Shown: piece after piece, positions 42,965-51,942 of the stretch | How positions within the stretch are numbered: the stretch's first letter is position 1 | Layout: every line of letters starts with the position of its first letter | Source of the DNA: an uncultured Bacteroides sp. | GTDB lineage: Bacteria; Bacteroidota; Bacteroidia; Bacteroidales; Bacteroidaceae | Direction: 5' to 3' | Length of the DNA: 64,000 nt | Assembly: GCF_910586915.1 (NCBI RefSeq) | Contig: NZ_CAJULN010000006.1 | Coordinates: forward strand, 1-64,000 | Notes under the pieces: model-generated | The model's input: only the letters and a program-made list of their open reading frames with translations | Databases searched by the model: none | Told to the model about the DNA's origin: nothing | Made by a program: the position numbers and the translations under genes

Positions 42965-44023
42965 CTAAGTAAATTTCCTGATAAATCTATCCATTGTATC
43001 AAACCGTTTGCGGACGGCTTCTGTTGAAGTCTTCCGCAGTTCCTTTCCGCATAAAAATCCTTTTTCCTCAAAAAGCCGTTTGTATTCCTCTTCAAACCGG
43101 TCCGACTGCCGAAGCAAACTCTGATATTCATTATCATTCAACCGGGATATTGAATAAGAAAAGGCGTCAAATAAATTCTTGTTTATCCGTTTCCGTGTGG
43201 CTTTGATATTGATGAATGTAATGTCCCCCAGTACATCGTAGCAGCGTTGCATAACAGTTTTAAACCGGGCTGTCTCCCTCTCAAAATCATTTTCAGGCAA
43301 TGCGGAAAGAGCATCCATCCCTTTATCCAGGAAATCGTCCATGGTTTCTGTGGTATCAAAGAATGGCCGAAGAAGTCTGAAGGCGAAATATCTGCATACA
43401 AGTTCCCGGTCGGACATCCCTTTTTGGCTCATCATTTTATGGGTGGCTTGCAGAAATTCGTGAGATTCCGCCAATTCGGCAATGCACTTTGACACGGAAC
43501 CTTGAAAGAAAGCATTTCTTAGCTCCTCCCTGTTGCGTTGTTTCCCTATCTTGTTTATTCTCTTGAAAATATTGAACTTTACAGCATCAGGAGTGCCGGG
43601 GTTGATAACATAAGCTACTATGTTTGTAGATTCAATCCGGCTTCGTAAGTAAAAGGGGATGGAGGAAAAAGACATTCCCTCGCATTCTTTGCTGAAATAT
43701 TCCAATCCGTCCAACACGAATTCATTTTGGAGGAACTTATGGAGTGAACTGATCCGCTGTACCCCGTCGATTACTGTCCATGGGGTTTTGCTTCCATCCA
43801 GGTATATTAACTGGATGGGTAAATTTGCCATAATGGATTCTATAAACGAACTTCTTTCTTTGTCATTCCAGACATTTGACATTCTTTGCAGTTCCTCCGT
43901 TCCAGGTATACATAGTTTACCCGTTTCAACCATCTTTTCCAGTTGACTGACGGATATGTATTGCAACCTGATGTCTACGTCATCAGGGCTGAACAATTGT
44001 GGGAAAACATACTCCATTCTCAT
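42965..44023 (-). CDS. DUF262 (ParB/Srx-like) protein of a three-gene operon
   Basis: A 352-residue protein from the ATG at 44023; a TTG at 44041 in frame is possible. The DUF262 core is clear: LQYISVSQLEKMVETGKLCI, IMANLPIQLIYLDGSKTPWT and VIDGVQRISSLHKFL, where the D-G-x-Q-R motif matches the catalytic DGQQR of the family. The C-terminal half is helical. DUF262 domains occur in DNA-targeting defence proteins such as GmrSD and BrxU. It is the first gene of the operon. Confidence 0.85.
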   Translation of the reverse strand: MRMEYVFPQLFSPDDVDIRLQYISVSQLEKMVETGKLCIPGTEELQRMSNVWNDKERSSFIESIMANLPIQLIYLDGSKTPWTVIDGVQRISSLHKFLQNEFVLDGLEYFSKECEGMSFSSIPFYLRSRIESTNIVAYVINPGTPDAVKFNIFKRINKIGKQRNREELRNAFFQGSVSKCIAELAESHEFLQATHKMMSQKGMSDRELVCRYFAFRLLRPFFDTTETMDDFLDKGMDALSALPENDFERETARFKTVMQRCYDVLGDITFINIKATRKRINKNLFDAFSYSISRLNDNEYQSLLRQSDRFEEEYKRLFEEKGFLCGKELRKTSTEAVRKRFDTMDRFIRKFT

Positions 44024-44350
44024 TATAATCCTAATTATCAATTAGCCTATATATACCTGTCCGGGCAAAAATACAACAAAAAATCATGATTGCCACCTTG
44101 TCTTGGTAATATTCTGATTTTATTTGCAAAAGTAAAAACATTAGTCTTCTTAATTTTCAAAGAAAAGTGAGCAATCACGCAGATAAATCTTGTATCATAC
44201 AAAATGTAGTATGAATTAGGCAAATATGTTATTGCTATGACATCTGATGACATGTAGTGACATCTGATGAAACCGCTGAACCATAGCCTGTTAACACCAT
44301 TTATCTTCGCCGTCGAATTCAAATTTATGTCTTACCCAAACGATTCGACA
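44024..44350. other. Regulatory gap upstream of traE and the DUF262 operon
   Basis: 327 bp between divergent operons. Toward the DUF262 gene, CAAAAGTA at 44127-44134 reads as TACTTTTG on the minus strand, a -7 match. Toward traE, TATCTTCG at 44302-44309 is one base off the -7 consensus, 33 bp after the three 10-bp repeats. Confidence 0.45.
44239..44268. repeat. Three tandem 10-bp repeats (GACATCTGAT type), copy 2
   Basis: Consecutive units GACATCTGAT, GACATGTAGT and GACATCTGAT, on the same strand and with the same period as 34008-34037. They end ~80 bp before the traE start and suit an activator site for the transfer operon. Confidence 0.75.
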
Positions 44351-44647
44351 ATGAAGAGAAGAATCCTTTTTTCCATGGTGTGCGCGGTGATTGCCGCCCA
44401 CGCTTTCGCGCAGGGCCAGGGCCTTGCCGGTATCAACGAGGCAACCAGCCTCATGACCTCGTATTTCGACCCCGCCACCAAGTTGTGCTACGCCATCGGC
44501 GCCGTGCTGGGACTGGTGGGCGGCATCAAGACTTACGGCAAGTTCTCCAGCGGTGACCCCGACACCTCGAAGACCGCCGCCAGCTGGTTCTTCGCGTGTA
44601 TCTTCCTGATCGTGGCCGCCACCATCCTGCGTTCCTTCTTCCTCTAA
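44351..44647 (+). CDS. traE: Conjugative transfer protein TraE (DUF4134)
   Basis: A 98-residue protein from the ATG at 44351, chosen because it gives a clean signal sequence (MKRRILFSMVCAVIAAHAFA). Two membrane segments follow (LCYAIGAVLGLVGGIKTYG and FACIFLIVAATILRSFF). This VirB2-like size and topology fits DUF4134/TraE at the head of Bacteroidales tra operons. traF follows after 4 bp. Confidence 0.88.
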   Translation: MKRRILFSMVCAVIAAHAFAQGQGLAGINEATSLMTSYFDPATKLCYAIGAVLGLVGGIKTYGKFSSGDPDTSKTAASWFFACIFLIVAATILRSFFL

Positions 44648-44651
44648 AGGC

Positions 44652-44978
44652 ATGGAGTATCCGGTAAACAAAGGCGCGGGCAATTCCGTCGAGTTCAAGG
44701 GGCTCAAGTCGCAATACCTGTTCGTCTTCGCGGGCGGGCTGACGGCGGTGCTCCTTGCGGTGGTCATCCTCTATCTGGCAGGCGTGGACCAGTGGATATG
44801 CATTCCTTTCGGAATTGTGTCCGGCGGTCTGCTGGTATGGGTGACGTTCCGGCTGAACACCCGTTACGGTGAACACGGGCTGATGAAGCTGCTGGCCGGG
44901 AAACGGCACCCGCGCTACCTGATTCACCGCAAAAGAGTTTTCAGATTATTCACGAAAAGAAAGAGGAAACAACCATGA
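44652..44978 (+). CDS. traF: Conjugative transfer protein TraF (DUF4133)
   Basis: A 108-residue protein with two membrane spans (YLFVFAGGLTAVLLAVVILY and ICIPFGIVSGGLLVWVTF) and a basic C-terminal tail, the VirB3-like layout of DUF4133. It overlaps the traG start by 4 bp (ATGA). Confidence 0.88.
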   Translation: MEYPVNKGAGNSVEFKGLKSQYLFVFAGGLTAVLLAVVILYLAGVDQWICIPFGIVSGGLLVWVTFRLNTRYGEHGLMKLLAGKRHPRYLIHRKRVFRLFTKRKRKQP

Positions 44979-47512
44979 GAAATGTATTGAAAGCGGAAAC
45001 GCTGGAACGCAAGTTCCCCCTGCTGTCGGTGGAGAACGGCTGCATCGTGAGCAAGGATGCCGACCTGACCGTGGCTTTCGAGGTGGAGTTGCCCGAACTG
45101 TACACGGTGACGGCGGACGAGTACGAGGCCATGCACGCCTCCTGGATAAAAGCCATCAAGGTACTGCCCGAACACAGCGTGGTGTGCAAGCAGGACTGGT
45201 TCGTCAAGGAGACCTACCGCCCGAAAACCGGCGGGGAGGAACAGAGCTTCCTTGCACGCAGCTACGAGCGGCACTTCAACGAAAGACCCTTCCTGAACCA
45301 CAGATGCTACCTGTACCTGACGAAGACCACCCGTGAGCGCAACCGTCGGCAGAGTGACTTCAGCACCCTCTGCCGCGGCTTCCTGCTGCCCAGGGAGATA
45401 ACCGACAAGGAGACGGCGGAGCGTTTCCTTGAGGCGGTGGAACAGTTCGAGCGCATCATGAACGATTCCGGGCACGTAAGGCTGCGCCGCCTGGATACGG
45501 ACGAGGTGACCGGGACGAAAGAACATCCCGGACTGGTGGAGAAGTATTTCTCCCTCTCGCTGGAGGACGGGACCGCCGTGCTCCAGGACATCTGCCTCAA
45601 ACCCGGACGGATGCGTATCGGCGACAAGCGGCTCTGCCTGCATACCCTTTCGGACACGGAGGACCTGCCAGGCAAGCTCTCCACCGACATGCGTTACGAG
45701 CGTATGTCCACAGACCGGAGCGACTGCCGGCTGTCCTTTGCCGCCCCCGTGGGGCTGCTGCTGTCGTGCAACCATATCTATTCGCAATATGTGTTCATCG
45801 ACAGCGCGCAGGAGATCCTGCAAATGATGGAGAAGAACTCGCGCAACATGCTCTCGCTGTCGAAATACAGCCGGAGCAACGCGGTGAACCAGGAGTGGAC
45901 GGAAATGTACCTGGATGAGGCGCACGCCAAAGGGCTGCTGCCCGTCAGGTGCCACTGCAACGTCATCGCCTGGGCCGAGGATGCGGACGAGTTCCGCCGT
46001 ATCAGGAACGATACGGGCAGCCAGCTCGCCATGATGGAATGCACGCCGAGGTACAACACTGTCGATACCCCAGTGCTCTACTGGGCGGGCATCCCCGGCA
46101 ATGCGGGCGACTTTCCCGCCGAAGAGTCGTTCTACACCTTTCTGGAGCAGGCGGTCTGCCTCTTTGCCGGGGAGACTAATTACCGGAACTCGCCCAGCCC
46201 GTTCGGTATCCGCATGGCGGACCGGCAGAACGGCATCCCGGTGCATGTGGACATTTCCGACCTTCCGATGAAGCGCGGCATCATCACCAACCGCAACAAA
46301 TTTATCCTGGGGCCAAGCGGCAGCGGCAAGTCCTTTTTTACCAACCATCTGGTGCGCAACTATTACGAGCAGGGCACGCATATCCTGCTGGTGGACACGG
46401 GAAACAGCTACCAGGGGCTGTGCCGCATGATCCATGACCGCACCCAGGGAGAGGACGGGATATACATCACGTACGAGGAAGACAACCCGATATCCTTCAA
46501 CCCGTTCTACACCGACTCCGGACAGTTCGACGTGGAGAAGCGCGAGAGCATCAAGACCCTGATACTGACCTTGTGGAAACGGGAGGACGAGGCTCCCACA
46601 CGTGCGGAGGAGGTGGCGCTGTCGGGCGCGGTGAACGCCTATATCCGGAAAATATCGGGGGACCGGAGCGTCAGGCCGGACTTCAACGGATTCTACGAGT
46701 TCGTGTCGGTTGACTACCGCCGGATGATTGAGGAGAAGAGGGTACGTGAGAAGGATTTCGACATTGACGGCTTCCTGAACGTGCTGGAGCCTTTTTACCG
46801 GGGAGGCGACTACGACTTCCTGTTGAACTCCGACAAGGAGCTGGACCTGACAAACAAGCGGTTCATCGTGTTCGAGCTGGACAACATCGGCAGTAACAAG
46901 GTGCTGCTTCCGGTGGTGACGCTGATCATCATGGAAACCTTCATCGCCAAGATGCGCAGGCTGAAAGGCGTCCGCAAGATGATACTGATAGAGGAGTGCT
47001 GGAAGGCGCTGATGTCCGCCAACATGAGCGAGTATATCAAGTACCTTTTCAAGACCGTCCGGAAATATTTCGGCGAGGCGGTGGTGGTGACGCAGGAGGT
47101 GGACGACATCATCTCGTCCCCGATCGTGAAGGAGGCCATCATCAACAACTCCGACTGCAAGATACTGCTGGACCAGCGGAAATACATGAACAAGTTCGAG
47201 CACATCCAGCGGCTGCTCGGCCTGACCGACAAGGAGAAGGGACAGATTCTCTCCATCAACCAGGCGAACCATCCCGGACGTTCCTACCGGGAGGTGTGGA
47301 TCGGGCTGGGCGGCACCCATTCGGCGGTGTATGCCACGGAAGTGAGCGAGGAAGAGTATTTCACGTTCTCAACGGAAGAGTCCGAAAAGCTGGAAGTGCA
47401 GCGGCTGGCGGAAGAATCCGGAGGAGACCTGGAGGCGGCCGTCAGACGGATGGCGGAGAAGAGACGGGAAGAACAGAGACGAACATCAACCTTCAAACAA
47501 GAACGATTATGA
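44975..47512 (+). CDS. traG: Conjugation ATPase TraG (VirB4-like)
   Basis: An 845-residue ATPase that powers assembly of the mating channel. A VirB4-like N-terminal half precedes Walker A GPSGSGKSFF at ~446. RKMILIEECWKAL near residue 670 is the Walker B, followed by VVVTQEVDDIISSPIVKEAI. Length matches TraG of CTnDOT-like elements. The stop overlaps the next start by ATGA. Confidence 0.93.
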   Translation: MRNVLKAETLERKFPLLSVENGCIVSKDADLTVAFEVELPELYTVTADEYEAMHASWIKAIKVLPEHSVVCKQDWFVKETYRPKTGGEEQSFLARSYERHFNERPFLNHRCYLYLTKTTRERNRRQSDFSTLCRGFLLPREITDKETAERFLEAVEQFERIMNDSGHVRLRRLDTDEVTGTKEHPGLVEKYFSLSLEDGTAVLQDICLKPGRMRIGDKRLCLHTLSDTEDLPGKLSTDMRYERMSTDRSDCRLSFAAPVGLLLSCNHIYSQYVFIDSAQEILQMMEKNSRNMLSLSKYSRSNAVNQEWTEMYLDEAHAKGLLPVRCHCNVIAWAEDADEFRRIRNDTGSQLAMMECTPRYNTVDTPVLYWAGIPGNAGDFPAEESFYTFLEQAVCLFAGETNYRNSPSPFGIRMADRQNGIPVHVDISDLPMKRGIITNRNKFILGPSGSGKSFFTNHLVRNYYEQGTHILLVDTGNSYQGLCRMIHDRTQGEDGIYITYEEDNPISFNPFYTDSGQFDVEKRESIKTLILTLWKREDEAPTRAEEVALSGAVNAYIRKISGDRSVRPDFNGFYEFVSVDYRRMIEEKRVREKDFDIDGFLNVLEPFYRGGDYDFLLNSDKELDLTNKRFIVFELDNIGSNKVLLPVVTLIIMETFIAKMRRLKGVRKMILIEECWKALMSANMSEYIKYLFKTVRKYFGEAVVVTQEVDDIISSPIVKEAIINNSDCKILLDQRKYMNKFEHIQRLLGLTDKEKGQILSINQANHPGRSYREVWIGLGGTHSAVYATEVSEEEYFTFSTEESEKLEVQRLAEESGGDLEAAVRRMAEKRREEQRRTSTFKQERL

Positions 47513-47862
47513 GAAACAGACCCTTGAAACTGGCGGTGTGCCTGATAAGCATGGCCGCCCTGATATTGCAGAGCTGCTCGGAGAGCGGCATTGACCGTGA
47601 CAAGCTCTGCGGCTCGTGGACCAGCGTGGAAGGCAAGCCGGACGTGCTGGTATATAAGGAAGGAGAAGCCTACAAGGTGACCGTGTTCGCCCGTAGCGGC
47701 AGGATGCGTGTACTGAAACCGAAGACCTACCTGCTGGTGGAAGAGAACGGCAACCTGTTTATCAACACGGGCTACCGCATCGATGTGTCCTACAACGAGG
47801 CGACGGACGTACTGACTTTCTCCCCCAACGGGGACTATGTACGCAAGGAGGAACGCCCATGA
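47509..47862 (+). CDS. DUF3876-like lipoprotein in the tra operon
   Basis: A 117-residue protein with lipoprotein signal MRNRPLKLAVCLISMAALIL then lipobox LQSC (Cys at ~24). The mature part is a small lipocalin-like beta domain (LCGSWTSVEGKPDVLVYKEG; NLFINTGYRIDVSYNEATDV). It overlaps both traG and traI by 4 bp, so it is an integral member of the operon. Confidence 0.8.
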   Translation: MRNRPLKLAVCLISMAALILQSCSESGIDRDKLCGSWTSVEGKPDVLVYKEGEAYKVTVFARSGRMRVLKPKTYLLVEENGNLFINTGYRIDVSYNEATDVLTFSPNGDYVRKEERP

Positions 47863-48488
47863 GAGCGAAGTCACTCCTGATAGGAACCGTGCTCGCCTTG
47901 TGCGGTACCGCTGCGGACGCCCAATGGGTGGTGACCGACCCCGGCAACCTTGCCCAAAGCATCATCAACATGTCGGACAACATCGCCCACACCTCCAAGA
48001 CCGCCGTGAATACGGCCGAGAGCTTTGCCGAGACGGTGAAAATCTACGAGCAGGCGAAGAGGTATTACGACCAGCTCAAGGCGGTGAACAACCTGATACA
48101 GGACGCCCGCAAGGTGCGCGACATCATCCTGATGGTGGGCGACGTGTCGGACATCTACGTGACCAACTTCGGGAAGATGATGAACGACGGGAATTTCTCG
48201 CCCCGCGAGCTGGACGCCATCGCCTTCGGTTACGCCCGGCTGCTGGAGGAGAGCAACGGCGTGTTGCAGGACCTCAGGCAGGTCATCAACGTGAGCACGC
48301 TCTCCATGACCGACAAGGACCGTATGGACGTGGTGGACCGCTGTTACTACGAGATGCGCCGCTACCGCAACCTGGTGAGCTACTATACGAACAAGAACAT
48401 CGCCGTGAGCTATCTCAGGGCCAGGAAGAAGAACGACCTGGAGCGCGTGATGCGGCTTTACGGGGATGAAACCTCCAAATATTGGTAG
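47859..48488 (+). CDS. traI: Conjugative transfer protein TraI (DUF4141)
   Basis: A 209-residue protein with a cleavable signal peptide (MRAKSLLIGTVLALCGTAADA) and a helical, coiled-coil periplasmic body (SIINMSDNIAHTSKTAVNTA; KIYEQAKRYYDQLKAVNN). This VirB5-like design is typical of DUF4141/TraI. traJ follows after 3 bp. Confidence 0.88.
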   Translation: MRAKSLLIGTVLALCGTAADAQWVVTDPGNLAQSIINMSDNIAHTSKTAVNTAESFAETVKIYEQAKRYYDQLKAVNNLIQDARKVRDIILMVGDVSDIYVTNFGKMMNDGNFSPRELDAIAFGYARLLEESNGVLQDLRQVINVSTLSMTDKDRMDVVDRCYYEMRRYRNLVSYYTNKNIAVSYLRARKKNDLERVMRLYGDETSKYW

Positions 48489-48491
48489 CCT

Positions 48492-49505
48492 ATGGTACTT
48501 TTGTCGATAGATTTCGCCAACCTGCATACCATACTGGAGACCCTGTATGGAGAAATGATGCCCCTTTGCAAGGACATGATGGACGTGGGCAAGGGGCTTG
48601 CCGGGCTGGGGGCGCTCTTCTATGTCGCCGTCCGTGTGTGGCAGTCGATGGCGCGCGCCGAGCCGGTGGACGTGTATCCGCTGCTCCGGCCCTTCGCCAT
48701 CGGCATCTGCATCCTGCTCTTTCCCACACTGGTGCTCGGCACGCTGAACAGTGTGCTCAGCCCCATCGTGCAGGGCACGCACAAGATGCTTGAGGGGCAG
48801 ACGCTGGACATGGAACAGTACCGTGCCCAGAAGGAGGAGCTGGAACGGGAAGCCATGCTGCGCAATCCCGAGACCGCCCATCTGGTGAGCGACGAGGAGT
48901 TCGACCGGCAGCTGGACGAGCTGGGCTGGTCGCCCACGGACGCCGCCTCGCGGCTGGGCATGTACGTGGAAGTGGGGATGTACAAGCTGGAAAAGAGTAT
49001 CCGTGACGCGTTCCGCAGCCTGCTGGAGCTGATATTCGCGGCGGCATCGCTGCTGATAGATACCGTACGGACCTTTTTCCTGGTCGTGCTCTCCATACTG
49101 GGTCCTGTGGCGTTCGCCTTCAGCGTGTGGGACGGCTTCCAGTCCACGCTCGGGCAGTGGTTCACGCGCTATATCTCCGTCTATCTGTGGCTTCCGGTGA
49201 GCGACCTGTTCAGCACCCTGCTCGCCAAGCTCCAGGTGCTGATGCTCCGGAACGACATCCAAGAGTTGCAGGGCAATCCCGACTACTCGATAGACAACTC
49301 CAACAGCGTGTACATAATCTTTATGCTGATAGGGATTATCGGGTACTTCACCGTCCCGACGGTGGCGGGGTGGATCGTGCAGGCGGGCGGTGGAGGAAAC
49401 TTCAGCCGCAACCTGAACCGGACCGCCACGAAAGCGGGCAGTTTTGCTGCCGGGGTGGGCGGTTCCGTACTGGGGAATATCGGAGGACGGCTGAGAGGAA
49501 AATAA
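48492..49505 (+). CDS. traJ: Conjugative transfer membrane protein TraJ
   Basis: A 337-residue polytopic protein of the VirB6-like TraJ family. Hydrophobic stretches include MDVGKGLAGLGALFYVAVRV, RPFAIGICILLFPTLVLG, FFLVVLSILGPVAFAFSVW and SVYIIFMLIGIIGYFTVP. A glycine-rich tail ends the protein. It is followed by a 212-bp gap with the 23-bp-period array. Confidence 0.88.
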   Translation: MVLLSIDFANLHTILETLYGEMMPLCKDMMDVGKGLAGLGALFYVAVRVWQSMARAEPVDVYPLLRPFAIGICILLFPTLVLGTLNSVLSPIVQGTHKMLEGQTLDMEQYRAQKEELEREAMLRNPETAHLVSDEEFDRQLDELGWSPTDAASRLGMYVEVGMYKLEKSIRDAFRSLLELIFAAASLLIDTVRTFFLVVLSILGPVAFAFSVWDGFQSTLGQWFTRYISVYLWLPVSDLFSTLLAKLQVLMLRNDIQELQGNPDYSIDNSNSVYIIFMLIGIIGYFTVPTVAGWIVQAGGGGNFSRNLNRTATKAGSFAAGVGGSVLGNIGGRLRGK

Positions 49506-49521
49506 CAGAGACCGGTTTACG

Positions 49522-49671
49522 GGATACGTACGCCGCATACGGCTACTAACGTATGCAGCCCGATACGACTAACGTTAGTAACCATGCACGACTAACGTAT
49601 GTAGCGACCTGCTACTAACGTATGTAACAAGCCGTCACTAACGTATGTCGCCAGGGGTGCCATACGTATCC
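49522..49671. repeat. Seven-unit array with exact 23-bp period between traJ and traK
   Basis: Units start at 49522, 49545, 49568, 49591, 49614, 49637 and 49660. Three are ACTAACGTATGT (49591, 49614, 49637), one is ACTAACGTATGC (49545), one is the palindrome ACTAACGTTAGT (49568), and the outer two are weaker but keep ACGTA at the same offset. It is not CRISPR: units are 12 bp with 11-bp intervals. It resembles an iteron or operator array inside the tra operon. Confidence 0.85.
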
Positions 49672-49717
49672 CGCCGGGAGAAAGAAAAAACAATCAATCC
49701 AAAGAAACGATTCATAC

Positions 49718-50341
49718 ATGGAATTCAAGTCATTGACCAACATTGAAAGCAGCTTCCGCCGCATCCGGCTGATGCTGGCGGTCTTCACCGGCTGCTGTGC
49801 GCTCGTCACCGGCTATGCGTTGTGGAGCTCGTACCGCTTCGCCGAAAGGCAGCGTGAGAAAATCTACGTGCTGGACGGCGGCAAGTCGCTGATGATGGCC
49901 CTCTCGCAGGACCTTTCGCAGAACCGTCCCGCCGAGGCGAGGGAGCACGTGAGGCGCTTTCACGAGCTGTTCTTCTCGCTCTCGCCCCAGAAGGACGCCA
50001 TCGGGCACAACATCAACCGCGCCCTGCAACTGGCGGACAAGAGCGCCTACCACTATTATGTGGACTTTGCCGAGAAGGGCTATTACAACCGGCTGATTTC
50101 GGGCAACATCAACCAGGTGGTGCATGTGGACAGCGTGGTGTGCGATTTCGCCGTTTATCCTTACAAGGCAACGACGTATGCCCGCCAGATGATCGTCAGG
50201 GAGAGCAACGTGACCGAGCGCAGCCTTGTCACCTCCTGCTCGCTCCAGAACACGGGGCGCTCGGACGACAATCCGAACGGGTTCATCATTGAGCAGTTCA
50301 CCATCCTGGAGAACAAGGACATAAGGAGCACAGAACGATGA
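49718..50341 (+). CDS. traK: Conjugative transfer protein TraK
   Basis: A 207-residue bitopic protein with an N-terminal span (IRLMLAVFTGCCALVTGYAL) and a periplasmic VirB8-like domain (YYVDFAEKGYYNRLISGNIN; TYARQMIVRESNVTERSLVT). It is the first gene after the 23-bp-period array, so if the array controls expression, traK onward would be the target. Overlaps traL. Confidence 0.88.
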   Translation: MEFKSLTNIESSFRRIRLMLAVFTGCCALVTGYALWSSYRFAERQREKIYVLDGGKSLMMALSQDLSQNRPAEAREHVRRFHELFFSLSPQKDAIGHNINRALQLADKSAYHYYVDFAEKGYYNRLISGNINQVVHVDSVVCDFAVYPYKATTYARQMIVRESNVTERSLVTSCSLQNTGRSDDNPNGFIIEQFTILENKDIRSTER

Positions 50342-50595
50342 AAAAAGGATATGTCAGCCTGAGACGGGCGGACGGCCGGATACGGCTGTTCTGCCACCGC
50401 CTGACAAGAAGGCAACGGAGCCTGGTGACAATCACCGCCTTCCTTCTGTTCCTGGCCGCCTGCCTGTACACGATTGTCTCCGCGCTCTCCGGTCCGGGAA
50501 AGAGTGACGACGGGACGATGAGCATAGAACATATCCGGCGGCTTGACTTGCGGCCGGAGAACAATACCAATCCATCCAAACAACTGCTACGATGA
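50338..50595 (+). CDS. traL: Conjugative transfer protein TraL (DUF3989)
   Basis: An 85-residue protein with a basic N-terminus and one membrane span (SLVTITAFLLFLAACLYTIV). It overlaps traK and traM by ATGA, the usual arrangement of traK-traL-traM. Confidence 0.82.
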   Translation: MKKGYVSLRRADGRIRLFCHRLTRRQRSLVTITAFLLFLAACLYTIVSALSGPGKSDDGTMSIEHIRRLDLRPENNTNPSKQLLR

Positions 50596-51878
50596 AAACG
50601 GATATACAGAAGATAAAGAAACTGCTGGGACTGTCGGGTGACAAGCCGCTGACACCCGAAGAGAAACGCCGGCGTGCGAAGTTTGTCATCTACCCGCTTT
50701 TTTTCCTGATGTTCGCGGGGACCATTCTGCTGATATACAGCCCGACGGAGAAAGAAAGGGAGGAAGCCGGAAAAGGCCTGGGCTTCAATACGGAGATTCC
50801 CTCGCCCGAGGAGACCCGCATGGAGGGCAACAAAGTCAGCGCCTACGAACGGGATGCCCTGGCAAAAAAGGAGAGAAAGCGCAAGGACACCTTTCAGGAA
50901 ATGTCGGAACTGTTCAACAGGAAGCGGAACGACACCCTGCGTGTTGCGCAGGGCGGAGTGAACGTGGAGCTTCCCCCGGAACCGGAAGCCATGACACCCC
51001 GCAGTCCGGTGCGTTCGTCCACGGAGGCCTACCGCAACATGAACCGCTCACTCCATACCATCCATGAGCCGCGCGACCATCCGCAGGACAAGGAGCTGCT
51101 GCGGCGCATCGAGAATCTGGAAAAGAGGCAGTCCGGGGAGCACCCTGACGGCGGCGGGCAGTCACTGGAAGAGAAGATGGCACTGATGGAGAAGTCATAC
51201 GAGCTGGCGGTCCGTTACAACGGGAAGCAGACGACCGTCGCTCCGGCAGCCGACCGGAAAGAACGGACCGCCGCCCGACCGGTGAAGCAGGTGAGGCAGC
51301 AGGTGGTGTCCTCCCTGTCCCGGCCGGTGAATGACGAAGAGGGGATTTCCGGAGAGCGGAATACGGGATTCCATACCCCCGTCGGCAAGACGCTCTCCCC
51401 GGACAGGAACACCATCGCCGCCTGCGTGCACGGGACGCAGACCGTATCGGACGGGCAGGCCTTGCGCCTCCGGCTGCTGGAACCCATGGCGGTGGACGAC
51501 CGCCTCATACCCAAAGGCACCCTGCTGACCGGAAGCGCGCGTCTCCAGGGGGAACGGCTGGACGTGCTCGTTGAGACGGTGGAATACAAAGGGGCGGTCA
51601 TCCCGGTGGAGCTGGAAGTGTATGATGCCGACGGCGGGCAGGGAATACTTGTCCCGAACTCGCTGGAATATGATGCCGTACGTGAGATAGCCGCCAACAT
51701 GGGGACCTCGATGGGGAGCAGCATCAACATCTCGACGGACGCCGGCGCGCAGATAGCCTCGGACGTGGGGAAAGGCGTGATACAGGGCGTGTCACAGTAC
51801 GTCACCAAGAGGATGCGGACGGTGAAAATCACGCTGAAGGCCGGGCACAGGCTGCTGCTCCATACCCCGGAGCGGTAA
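50592..51878 (+). CDS. traM: Conjugative transfer protein TraM (VirB10-like)
   Basis: A 428-residue protein with a single span at ~35-52 (FVIYPLFFLMFAGTILLIYS) and a long, charged, disordered middle (~60-260). The C-terminal VirB10-like beta domain (TIAACVHGTQTVSDGQALRL; DRLIPKGTLLTGSARLQGER) ends with HRLLLHTPER. It bridges inner and outer membranes of the mating apparatus. Confidence 0.9.
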   Translation: MKTDIQKIKKLLGLSGDKPLTPEEKRRRAKFVIYPLFFLMFAGTILLIYSPTEKEREEAGKGLGFNTEIPSPEETRMEGNKVSAYERDALAKKERKRKDTFQEMSELFNRKRNDTLRVAQGGVNVELPPEPEAMTPRSPVRSSTEAYRNMNRSLHTIHEPRDHPQDKELLRRIENLEKRQSGEHPDGGGQSLEEKMALMEKSYELAVRYNGKQTTVAPAADRKERTAARPVKQVRQQVVSSLSRPVNDEEGISGERNTGFHTPVGKTLSPDRNTIAACVHGTQTVSDGQALRLRLLEPMAVDDRLIPKGTLLTGSARLQGERLDVLVETVEYKGAVIPVELEVYDADGGQGILVPNSLEYDAVREIAANMGTSMGSSINISTDAGAQIASDVGKGVIQGVSQYVTKRMRTVKITLKAGHRLLLHTPER

Positions 51879-51942
51879 GAACCGGTCCGGGTGGAAAAAG
51901 AGAAAACACAATTATTCAACAACCAACCAACAACAATCGGAC

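Noticed and set aside
44924..47320. 798-codon minus-strand frame opposite traG
   Set aside because: Antisense shadow of a clear VirB4-like ATPase; its His- and Val-rich product resembles no protein family.
47871..49538. 555-codon minus-strand frame opposite traI and traJ
   Set aside because: It spans two well-supported plus-strand genes and even the gene boundary, and has no protein features of its own.
49522..49671. CRISPR array
   Set aside because: Repeats are 12 bp with ~11-bp intervals, far shorter than CRISPR repeats and spacers, and no cas genes are nearby.
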